Source: an uncultured Mycoplasmatota bacterium (lineage in GTDB: Bacteria; Bacillota_I; Bacilli_A; RF39; UBA660). Taken from it: DNA of 5,730 nt. Location of the stretch: contig CANRVM010000073.1 of NCBI GenBank assembly GCA_947643295.1, positions 1 through 5,730 of the forward strand. Direction: 5' to 3'. A model generated the notes under the pieces. The model saw only the letters and a program-made list of their open reading frames with translations. It searched no databases and was not told the origin of the DNA. The first letter of the stretch is position 1; every line of letters starts with the position of its first letter. A program made the position numbers and the translations under genes. Positions 1-5,170 of this stretch are shown piece after piece.

Positions 1-457
1 CACCAATTGCTTCATATAGTAAAAGTGAAATCGTAACAGCACATGAACCTGAAATAACACCACAAATATCTCCAATGACATCACAACAAAAACTAGATAC
101 TTTCTCACTATTTTTGATAAATTTAATCGCAATATCAGCACCTTTTACTTTTCTAGAATTCATGGAATTAAATACCTTTTGATCAGCTGTTGTGACACTT
201 ACCCCAATAATATCAAAAATGACACCCACAAGGACAAAGAAAAGAGTCACAATGATTCCTAATAACAAACTCAGATTTGGAATTGTTGTCTCTGATATAA
301 AAGATAAAGCAAAAGAAATGGAAAAAGAAATCAGTACAATAGTAAAAATCCACTTTTTATCCACAAATGCTTTCTTGACTTTCTCTTTTCTTCTTGTTTG
401 AACCAACAAGTTATATAATTCAGATAATTTTTTCTGTTTTTTATTTCTAAAAATCAT
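1..457 (-). CDS. Small CorB/DUF21-like integral membrane protein (partial, C-terminus outside window)
   Basis: The frame is open from an ATG at 457 to the window edge, giving 152 visible residues. A perfect AGGAGG (463-468) lies 5 nt upstream and fixes this start; the ATG at 462 hits a stop after two codons. The protein opens with a basic cytoplasmic stretch (residues 1-35, rich in Lys/Arg), then shows membrane segments at about 36-55, 62-86 and 126-149. A conserved-looking polar stretch lies between them: FDIIGVSVTTADQK (81-94), then KVKGADIAIKFIKN (103-116) and FCCDVIGDICG (123-133). From memory, this pattern matches short clostridial/bacillar membrane proteins often annotated as CorB-like or DUF21 (the membrane half of CNNM/HlyC-CorC Mg/Co transport proteins). 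The CBS and CorC domains of full-length members are not visible here. Transport function is therefore uncertain. The gene follows the ncRNA terminator and probably has its own short-leader promoter. Confidence 0.72.
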   Translation of the reverse strand, partial: MIFRNKKQKKLSELYNLLVQTRRKEKVKKAFVDKKWIFTIVLISFSISFALSFISETTIPNLSLLLGIIVTLFFVLVGVIFDIIGVSVTTADQKVFNSMNSRKVKGADIAIKFIKNSEKVSSFCCDVIGDICGVISGSCAVTISLLLYEAIG

Positions 458-462
458 TTCAT

Positions 463-468
463 CCTCCT
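463..468 (-). promoter_or_regulatory. Shine-Dalgarno AGGAGG of the CorB-like gene
   Basis: Minus-strand AGGAGG sits 5 nt before the ATG at 457. It decides between that start and the nearby ATG at 462, whose frame stops at once. Confidence 0.85.
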
Positions 469-475
469 AGTCCTC

Positions 476-484
476 ATTATACCA
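476..484 (-). promoter_or_regulatory. Extended -10 promoter candidate for the CorB-like gene
   Basis: On the minus strand TGG-TATAAT reads from 484 to 476, an extended -10 with a perfect hexamer. No good -35 is found 16-18 nt upstream because that space is the T-tract and stem of the ncRNA terminator. Initiation would fall near 469-470, leaving a leader of about 12 nt that is mostly the SD. It is inferred from motif and position only. Confidence 0.5.
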
Positions 485-493
485 CTGAAACAT

Positions 494-522
494 AAAAAAA
501 AGAAGTATATATTATACCTCTT
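494..522 (-). terminator. Intrinsic terminator of the large ncRNA
   Basis: Read on the minus strand, AAGAGGTATA (522-513) pairs with TATACTTCTT (509-500) around a 3-nt loop. That gives 10 bp with one G-T pair, followed by an uninterrupted run of T (500-494). It lies at the end of the structured interval and just before the next gene's promoter, so it separates the RNA from the CorB-like gene. Confidence 0.85.
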
Positions 523-833
523 ATCGATGGCTGTTAATATAGTAAACTTTGAGCCTTAGGTCAAGTAGGATTTCCCTGATTTCTACAAGTCCGTTACCAG
601 AAATGCGGTTCCCCTTTAAAGAAATCAATATGTCGTTACCAAAACATATGACTTGATTACCACTTAGTACCCACTGCAATCCCATATTAACATCACTCTA
701 GGAGATTTCCTCACCAATCTTTATTATTAATTCCTTTTTGCAATAATAATTTCAAAACGCAGAATTTATTAGAGTTGGCCACCTTAATAAATCAGATCAT
801 TTATCCCAATATCATCACTCAGGACAAGCTACA

Positions 834-860
834 CTACACATAACTTTCGCCACAATGTAG
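834..860 (-). other. GAAA-tetraloop hairpin inside the ncRNA
   Basis: On the transcript strand CUACA-U-UGUGGC (860-849) pairs with GUUAUG-UGUAG (844-834) around GAAA (848-845). That is 11 pairs with one bulged U and several G-U pairs. A GNRA loop on an irregular stem is a common tertiary-contact module in large RNAs; a receptor was not identified. Confidence 0.7.
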
Positions 861-930
861 GTTCAATCCTAATTCGTAATAAGTCCATCAGTTTCTCACG
901 TATAGGCTTACTACAAGTTTAGGTCTCCAC

Positions 931-978
931 GAAGTATAGGGTCGTTTATCGTATGCCATTACGAGCGCCCTATACCTC
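931..978 (-). other. Eleven-bp hairpin with nested stem inside the ncRNA
   Basis: On the transcript strand GAGGUAUAGGG (978-968) pairs with CCCUAUACUUC (941-931) over 11 bp with one G-U. Inside it, UCGUA (964-960) pairs with UACGA (953-949) around a 6-nt loop. This is the strongest local structure in the interval, and its arms are partly repeated in the terminator hairpin. Confidence 0.8.
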
Positions 979-1120
979 TTCCCCCCAGCATCCACCCCAA
1001 ACTGGGCGTAAGAAGCAAACACCAGAGGTTTCACAGATATGCTCTTTAACGGTTGTTTAATCCCGTCTTCATAATAAAGTAATTGACTAGAATAGTGTGC
1101 CATAACCAAATTACTAGCAA

Positions 1121-1149
1121 ATTATATCATAAATCAGTGATTTTGTCAA
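1121..1149 (-). promoter_or_regulatory. Consensus sigma-A promoter of the large ncRNA
   Basis: The minus strand carries TTGACA (1149-1144), a 17-nt spacer and TATAAT (1126-1121), with TGA directly before the -10 hexamer (extended -10). All twelve core positions match the consensus. Transcription should start near 1114. It lies just past the stop codon of the hydrolase-like gene, and no ribosome binding site follows it, which supports an RNA product made at a high rate. Confidence 0.9.
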
Positions 1150-1171
1150 TTTTAACACTTTCCATCTTTTT

Positions 1172-1864
1172 CTAACTAGCTCTTACTAAATCGATATACC
1201 AATTAATTTTAGATACCCATGTTTTACTTTCTGCATATCTAGGGCCTATTGTCTCTACGGTATTAAGTCCTCTAGAATAGTAACGATAATATAGGTTTTC
1301 AATGTGTCCTACGATTCCATCCTCTAGACTAGCATAATATTTATAACTGCCTCCGCCACAACTTGGGCTTCCTTTCTGTCCTCCAACATTGTTACACTTT
1401 ACTACTAGATTACTACATTTATACCGACATCCTGTCTCATGTAACATAATCGCAGTTGCTACATATGGGTCTACTCCTAGTTCAATACATTTTGTTGCGA
1501 TAACATTACCTTTTCCTTGTAAATAAGAAGTTCCTAAACTCCTATTTAATTTATCACTTAATTCCTCTATAGTCATCCCTTCATACACCTCAACACGGGG
1601 TGGAATATATTCCGCTTGAGGAGCTTGCTCCATCGATAACTCTTTAATACTTGCTGTAGTATCATTAGATATTCCTGGATTGTCAATGATTTGTACTTCT
1701 ACTTCTCTATTAGAAGATGACATATTAATCACATTTATATTGGAACTTTCTGTCTTAACAACTCTTCTTTTTAAACCATTATTATCATCTATTATTAGGG
1801 CAACCGATATCATCGTAATACCAAGAACCACTAAAGTCAGACTCATTAACTTCTTTTTAATCAA
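1172..1864 (-). CDS. Membrane-anchored lysozyme/glucosaminidase-like peptidoglycan hydrolase
   Basis: This 230-residue protein probably cleaves peptidoglycan glycan strands outside the cell. A basic N-terminus (MIKKK) is followed by one hydrophobic segment (about 8-25), read as a signal anchor, and then a polar linker of roughly 26-95. The catalytic domain spans about 97-230. Key stretches are VDPYVATAIMLHETGC (131-146), where E143 is the likely general acid, CNNVGGQKG (157-165), and YYASLEDGIVGHIENLYYRYY (about 176-196). This layout is that of the lysozyme-like/GH73 glucosaminidase superfamily, recognised by motif memory rather than a search. Four cysteines (C146, C150, C157, C169) cluster around the active site. 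The TTG start at 1864 is chosen because AGAGGTGA (1878-1871) lies 6 nt upstream; the next in-frame ATG (M7) has no such site and would shorten the basic lead of the anchor. The gene appears monocistronic with its own promoter. An exact enzymatic bond specificity cannot be given. Confidence 0.8.
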   Translation of the reverse strand: MIKKKLMSLTLVVLGITMISVALIIDDNNGLKRRVVKTESSNINVINMSSSNREVEVQIIDNPGISNDTTASIKELSMEQAPQAEYIPPRVEVYEGMTIEELSDKLNRSLGTSYLQGKGNVIATKCIELGVDPYVATAIMLHETGCRYKCSNLVVKCNNVGGQKGSPSCGGGSYKYYASLEDGIVGHIENLYYRYYSRGLNTVETIGPRYAESKTWVSKINWYIDLVRAS

Positions 1865-1870
1865 TGAAAT

Positions 1871-1878
1871 TCACCTCT
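1871..1878 (-). promoter_or_regulatory. Shine-Dalgarno AGAGGTGA supporting a TTG start
   Basis: Eight bases complementary to the 16S anti-SD lie 6 nt before TTG at 1864. They justify the non-ATG start of the hydrolase-like gene. Confidence 0.8.
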
Positions 1879-1901
1879 AATTAATAAAATTAATTATCAA
1901 T

Positions 1902-1930
1902 ATACTACCATAAATACTATATTTAGTCAA
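1902..1930 (-). promoter_or_regulatory. Sigma-A promoter of the hydrolase-like gene
   Basis: On the minus strand TTGACT (1930-1925), a 17-nt spacer and TAGTAT (1907-1902) form a good promoter, with TGG before the -10 (extended -10). The predicted start near 1895 gives a leader of about 30 nt that includes the SD. Confidence 0.7.
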
Positions 1931-1950
1931 TTTACATGGTTTCTTGTAAA
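1931..1950. promoter_or_regulatory. Inverted repeat abutting the hydrolase promoter (operator candidate)
   Basis: TTTACA (1931-1936) and TGTAAA (1945-1950) form a perfect 6-nt inverted repeat with an 8-nt spacer, directly upstream of the -35 at 1930-1925. The position suits an activator or repressor site, but short AT-rich repeats are common by chance. No T-tract follows on either strand that would make it a terminator. Confidence 0.3.
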
Positions 1951-1966
1951 AAGAATAAATAAAGAA

Positions 1967-1989
1967 TGTCAATAAAAATCAATTTGACA
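1967..1989 (-). terminator. Weak terminator-like hairpin after the ABC permease gene
   Basis: On the minus strand TGTCAA (1989-1984) and TTGACA (1972-1967) can form a 6-bp stem with an 11-nt AT-rich loop, followed by T-rich but interrupted sequence. It lies about 50 nt after the permease stop and ahead of the hydrolase promoter. The stem is short, so termination may be partial. Confidence 0.35.
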
Positions 1990-2039
1990 CATCACTCCTA
2001 TTACTACTATACGAGATAAAGAATAAAGATATTCCACAT

Positions 2040-3596
2040 CTACTTAATTCGAAAGGTATAACTGGATTTATCCTTTATTAAGTAATTAGATAGTAAGATT
2101 AAAAGAAACGTTAATAAACTAATACTTAGTAATAATAGTTCATTAGAAATTGGTATTCTAATAAGAAAAAAACAAACAAAAGAAAGAAGAAAATGACAAC
2201 AAGAATAAGAAAAACTAGTCATTCTAAATTCACTATTATATGGTTGAAATATATAATATGTCATTAAATAGAAAACAGAAAAGAAGATGCTAAGTATAGA
2301 ACTAGATAAAAATAAACTAAACAAAGAAAGAATAGAGTAATCCGTAAATAAGTAACCATATATTACTAGTAAAATACCAATTACTAAAGCAGGCATCAAA
2401 TTAATCATTGTAACAGTTTTCACCCTTTTTTGATACATAGAAGTAATAACATCTGGATTACGATAAAAATTATATCGGAGCATCGCATGATCACAATTCA
2501 TATACATCGCTTGGGTAATAATACCTCCTCTATTTATAAAATATAAAAAGAGGATAAGAGTTCCTAAATAATTCTCAAAAAAGAAAGATACCTTCTCTAT
2601 CATTGCTTGATTACTTTTGAAATAGAAAATGCCAAATATACCTAGTATTGTAAGAAATATAGAGATTTTGATAGAACTATCTAGAAGAATATTTTTATGT
2701 CTTTCAAAGAAAATGGTATTCAATCGATCATATCCTTTTTTATTTTTTAATTTATCAGTTGAGATTTCTTTTTGTTTGTCTTTTATTTGTACCAAATCTT
2801 TTGGTTGAAAATTAGTACTATTAGAAAGTACTCTCGTATGAAGAATCTCTTTTACGATTTGTTTATATTCCTGATAAGTAAACAAGTAGAAAACACTATA
2901 AACAAATAAAAATAATAGTAAAATGGTTATAAAAGAATAAAAATTACTCGGAATAAAAAATGCAAAATACGGCAAAAAAGAAACACCTAAAAGAGAGATT
3001 ACAACTGAAAAATAAAGAACATAGTTTTCTGGTATTCTAATTCTTGTCTTAGAATAATATTTTAAATTAATCATCTCTCCCACCATCTTAGAGAAAAAAG
3101 AAATCATTGGTAGAAGTAAACAAAAAAACAGATTTCCATCGAGATTTTGAATTAGATGATATAAAAGAATGGTATGAATGAAAAAATGAATCATATTTTT
3201 ATAAAATAAATGACTTAACAAATAGTCTTTCGCATCCATTGATAAAAGACAAATATTGGTATAATGCTTAGGTCCTATTTCTAATAAACTAGTATGAATA
3301 AACATCCCAATCAAAGTAAAGATAAAATAAATATGTAAAAAGGTAAGAAAAACATCTTCTTTCGAAAGATAATGACTCATCTTATAGATAATAAAAAGAT
3401 AAATTGCTTCTAATAATACATTCATTAGAAGGGTTAAGATACTAGAGAGAACAGAAAGAAATATTTTGAATCCAGTCTTTTTATAAAGTGTATGAAGAAA
3501 TTTATCTAGAAATTTTATTTTTTGAAAAGAATAGAGAAATGAATTAATAGCACTAAAGTAATCTATTTTAAGAGATAAAAGAAAAGCTCTAATCAT
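2040..3596 (-). CDS. Polytopic ABC-transporter permease, about 12 membrane segments
   Basis: This 518-residue, very hydrophobic protein is encoded directly after an ABC ATPase and overlaps it by 8 nt, so it is most likely the membrane half of an exporter. Hydrophobic segments fall roughly at 45-72, 85-102, 134-150, 155-175, 192-215, 220-242, 308-327, 340-355, 394-417, 420-447, 462-482 and 485-506. The two halves of six segments each are split by a charged, Lys-rich loop (about 243-305), read as cytoplasmic. A distinctive stretch MYMNCDHAMLRYNFYRNP (364-381) precedes the second half's main helices and resembles motifs in Firmicute ABC permeases of the EcsB/YthQ type, though this protein is longer than EcsB (about 400 residues). 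The ATG at 3596 lies within the end of the ATPase gene, suggesting translational coupling; the SD is weak (AGGA about 13 nt upstream). Substrate unknown; peptide or lipid export is an inference. Confidence 0.75.
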   Translation of the reverse strand: MIRAFLLSLKIDYFSAINSFLYSFQKIKFLDKFLHTLYKKTGFKIFLSVLSSILTLLMNVLLEAIYLFIIYKMSHYLSKEDVFLTFLHIYFIFTLIGMFIHTSLLEIGPKHYTNICLLSMDAKDYLLSHLFYKNMIHFFIHTILLYHLIQNLDGNLFFCLLLPMISFFSKMVGEMINLKYYSKTRIRIPENYVLYFSVVISLLGVSFLPYFAFFIPSNFYSFITILLLFLFVYSVFYLFTYQEYKQIVKEILHTRVLSNSTNFQPKDLVQIKDKQKEISTDKLKNKKGYDRLNTIFFERHKNILLDSSIKISIFLTILGIFGIFYFKSNQAMIEKVSFFFENYLGTLILFLYFINRGGIITQAMYMNCDHAMLRYNFYRNPDVITSMYQKRVKTVTMINLMPALVIGILLVIYGYLFTDYSILSLFSLFLSSSILSIFFSVFYLMTYYIFQPYNSEFRMTSFSYSCCHFLLSFVCFFLIRIPISNELLLLSISLLTFLLILLSNYLIKDKSSYTFRIK

Positions 3597-4293
3597 TAGA
3601 ATCTCTTAATTCCTTTATAATTTTATCTTTATATCTTTTGATATTCAGATCTTTTTTTTCTATTAATTCAAAATTTTTATTCTTTAGTACTACTATTTCA
3701 TCACATAAATCAAGAGCTAACTCTAAAATATGAGTAGAGAAGATGAAAATATGGTCTTTCTTCATTTCTTTAAATAATTCTTTTAAATCTTCTTGAACAT
3801 CAATATCAATGGAAGTTAATGGTTCATCCAGTAAAATAACCTTTGGATTTTCTATGATAATAATAAGTAATTGAATTTTATTTTTCATACCATGAGAATA
3901 ATCTTTTAATAATTTATTTTGGTCCTCTACTGATAACTTTACTAAATCAAAGTAATCATCCATACTCTTTAAATTCTTTATTCTATCTTTATTTACTTCT
4001 ATAAAGAACTCAATAAACTCTCTCCCCGTTAAAAATTCAGGAACAATTGGTGTAGAAATAACATATCCAATATCATTAGAGGTTAATGGAATTTTTCTAT
4101 TTTCATATTCTAATATAATATGACCACTATCTTTTTTAATATCTTCATTTATGCAATTAAAAAAAGTAGTCTTCCCTGCTCCATTCTTACCAATTAATCC
4201 ATAGATTTTATTATCTGAAAAAGTATAATCAATTTCTTTTAATACTTCTTTTTGATGGAAACTTTTCGAAAGATTATTCACATATAACTTCAT
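3589..4293 (-). CDS. ABC transporter ATP-binding protein (EcsA/ABC-2 type)
   Basis: This nucleotide-binding subunit of 234 residues (from the chosen start) powers the permease encoded next. Numbered from the chosen Met, it has Walker A GKNGAGKT (35-42), a variant signature YSHGMKNK (132-139), Walker B VILLDEP with the catalytic Glu at 157, a D-loop at about 159-163 and the switch His in STH at 188. The Q-loop region reads GYVISTP, so no Gln stands at the usual place. Such a change and a YSHGM/YSKGM signature are familiar in ABC-2-type exporters of the EcsA/BcrA kind. The frame also has an ATG at 4305, but GGGTGAT (4303-4297) is an ideal SD for the ATG at 4293 and the upstream ATG has none, so 4293 is preferred. 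It starts MKLYVNNLSKSF, the usual beginning of this family. Confidence 0.92.
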   Translation of the reverse strand: MKLYVNNLSKSFHQKEVLKEIDYTFSDNKIYGLIGKNGAGKTTFFNCINEDIKKDSGHIILEYENRKIPLTSNDIGYVISTPIVPEFLTGREFIEFFIEVNKDRIKNLKSMDDYFDLVKLSVEDQNKLLKDYSHGMKNKIQLLIIIIENPKVILLDEPLTSIDIDVQEDLKELFKEMKKDHIFIFSTHILELALDLCDEIVVLKNKNFELIEKKDLNIKRYKDKIIKELRDSND

Positions 4294-4296
4294 AAC

Positions 4297-4303
4297 ATCA
4301 CCC
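4297..4303 (-). promoter_or_regulatory. Shine-Dalgarno GGGTGAT deciding the ATPase start
   Basis: GGTGAT matches the 3' extension of the anti-SD and ends 3 nt before ATG 4293, equal to an optimal spacing from the core GGAGG position. It overlaps the alternative ATG at 4305, which has no SD of its own. Confidence 0.7.
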
Positions 4304-4328
4304 ATTAAAACCGTTAATTACATTTATT

Positions 4329-4334
4329 ATTATA
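4329..4334 (-). promoter_or_regulatory. -10 candidate for the ABC transporter operon
   Basis: A perfect TATAAT (4334-4329, minus strand) lies between the upstream terminator and the ATPase start. No recognisable -35 is found at 16-18 nt, where the terminator stem and T-tract lie, and no extended -10 TG is present. Support is position and the hexamer only. Confidence 0.35.
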
Positions 4335-4338
4335 ATCG

Positions 4339-4372
4339 AAAAAAACAAAAATTCCTAGTAAAACTAAGAATT
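4339..4372 (-). terminator. Intrinsic terminator of the C-terminally anchored protein gene
   Basis: On the minus strand AATTCTTAG (4372-4364) pairs with CTAGGAATT (4358-4350) around a 5-nt loop, with one G-T pair, and is followed by a T-rich tract (4349-4339, one G). The stem begins inside the TAA stop codon (4373-4371). It separates this gene from the ABC operon. Confidence 0.85.
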
Positions 4373-5054
4373 ATTTATTTGACATAATCGTAAAGAATAT
4401 TGTACCTATCAAAGTCATTCCTATTGTAATCATTGTAAGAATAATAACTAAATAATTACTGATACCTTTTTGATTAGGAACAGTACCAATCACATCTACT
4501 GGTTCCCTATTTTCTTCTTTTATCGTGACCATATCTTTTAAGCGATTCGCTAAAGCCATATCTATTCCCATTACAATAATACTATCATTATTACTAGTTC
4601 TCGCTACAAAATTAGCTCTATCTCCATCTAGTATCTCAATGTTAGATGAGAATATTTGGTTATATTGATTATATTCATAAATAGAAGGAATTAGCATATT
4701 CTCAATAAATTCATTATTATAAGCAAATTCTCCACTTAATTTAATATCCTCTTGTCCATTTGAATTCTTTAACGATAAAGTACTTCTACATTTTATATGA
4801 TCAACTATAAATGTTAAAATTAGTGAGTTATCACTATTTGATATAGAGTAAAAACTACTTAATGATTTTCTATATTCATTATAGTCTAGTTGTTCAGGTT
4901 GAACTTTAACACCTCCTGTAACATTAACAGATTGAATATCTTCATTCATTACTTTTTCTGTTACAACAGAGAATGCTCCACTATCCACTACTTCCACTGG
5001 CTTTGTATTCTCATTATTATCATCAAACAACATTTCAATATCATTATTTTCCAT
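4371..5054 (-). CDS. Unknown protein with a single C-terminal membrane anchor
   Basis: I do not recognise the family. The 227-residue protein has an acidic, disordered-looking N-terminus (about 1-55, with DDNNEN at 11-16). A mixed polar domain follows (about 56-190) with alternating hydrophobic patches such as LILTFIVDHI and IIVMGIDMALA, suggesting a beta-rich fold. One hydrophobic segment lies at about 201-223, followed by a short tail ending in SNK. No signal peptide is seen, so the bulk should face the cytoplasm with the C-terminus as a tail anchor. The ATG at 5054 is the first start after an in-frame TGA, but it has no recognisable SD, and a possible promoter lies only about 20 nt upstream, so the message may be nearly leaderless. 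The gene ends in a strong terminator and probably forms its own unit or the last gene of the one upstream. Confidence 0.75.
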   Translation of the reverse strand: MENNDIEMLFDDNNENTKPVEVVDSGAFSVVTEKVMNEDIQSVNVTGGVKVQPEQLDYNEYRKSLSSFYSISNSDNSLILTFIVDHIKCRSTLSLKNSNGQEDIKLSGEFAYNNEFIENMLIPSIYEYNQYNQIFSSNIEILDGDRANFVARTSNNDSIIVMGIDMALANRLKDMVTIKEENREPVDVIGTVPNQKGISNYLVIILTMITIGMTLIGTIFFTIMSNK

Positions 5055-5071
5055 ATTCGTATTTTTTGATA

Positions 5072-5102
5072 AATATAATCAGTTGTAAGAGAGATGTTAC
5101 AA
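5072..5102 (-). promoter_or_regulatory. Promoter candidate with an overlapping inverted repeat
   Basis: On the minus strand TTGTAA (5102-5097) is followed after 19 nt by TATATT (5077-5072); a shifted reading TTATAT at 18 nt has a TGA extended -10. The -35 hexamer is one arm of the perfect inverted repeat TTGTAA (5083-5088) / TTACAA (5097-5102) with an 8-nt spacer, so a bound dimeric regulator would cover the promoter. Match to consensus is moderate. Confidence 0.35.
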
Positions 5103-5170
5103 TAATTACTGATTTGTTATTTATCAATTCCTTTATTCGTGATTTTCTCTCCTGTTTTGTAGTGTACTTC

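Larger units (their letters stand above)
494..1114 (-). ncRNA. Large structured non-coding RNA, ROOL-like candidate (~620 nt)
   Basis: The interval runs from a consensus promoter (predicted start near 1114) to an intrinsic terminator. It has no ORF with a ribosome binding site and is visibly richer in G and C than the flanking genes. Helices readable on the transcript strand are: a closing helix GUUAUGGC (1106-1099) with GCCAU-C-GAU (531-523, one bulge); UAGU/ACUA (1089-1086 with 543-540) plus ACUUU/AAAGU (1080-1076 with 550-546); an 11-bp hairpin 978-968/941-931 with an inner 5-bp hairpin; GUAGUAAG/CUUAUUAC (914-907 with 883-876); a GAAA-capped hairpin 860-834 enclosed by UUAGGAU/GUCCUGA; GAUAAAU/AUUUAUU (805-799 with 792-786); ACUCUA/UAGAGU (775-770 with 700-695) enclosing AUUAUUA/UAAUAAU (750-744 with 729-723); and AUAUGUU/GACAUAU (649-643 with 634-628). 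Size, isolation and structure density resemble ROOL, an ornate RNA of Firmicutes that is about this long. OLE, GOLLD, HEARO, RNase P, tmRNA and group I/II introns fit less well. That it is an ncRNA is well supported; the family name is a guess. Confidence 0.82.

Noticed and set aside
192..401. Plus-strand open frame of 69 codons
   Set aside because: Antisense to the CorB-like membrane protein, no SD, composition of a shadow frame.
888..1109. 73-codon minus-strand open frame starting TTG inside the large ncRNA
   Set aside because: It starts about 5 nt after the predicted transcription start with no SD. It lies across the 11-bp hairpin and other helices, has no membrane or domain pattern, and its base composition follows the RNA rather than the genes. 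Chance open frame in a G+C-richer interval.
494..1114. RNase P RNA, tmRNA, group I or II intron, or T-box leader
   Set aside because: No RNase P core motifs, no tRNA-like end or ALA-type tag frame, no intron catalytic core such as a domain V hairpin, and no aminoacyl-tRNA synthetase or amino-acid gene downstream; the unit ends at its own terminator.
1680..1880. Plus-strand open frame of 66 codons
   Set aside because: Antisense to the N-terminal anchor and linker of the hydrolase-like protein and its SD; no ribosome binding site.
1984..2013. Plus-strand TTGACA followed by a TATA-like hexamer at 18 nt
   Set aside because: It would transcribe antisense into the permease gene with no plus-strand gene to serve; the TTGACA is explained as one arm of the 1967-1989 inverted repeat.
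5055..5170. Small gene behind the AGGAG-like site in the gap between the two right-hand genes
   Set aside because: Only an eight-codon frame with no canonical start follows the site; nothing to support translation.
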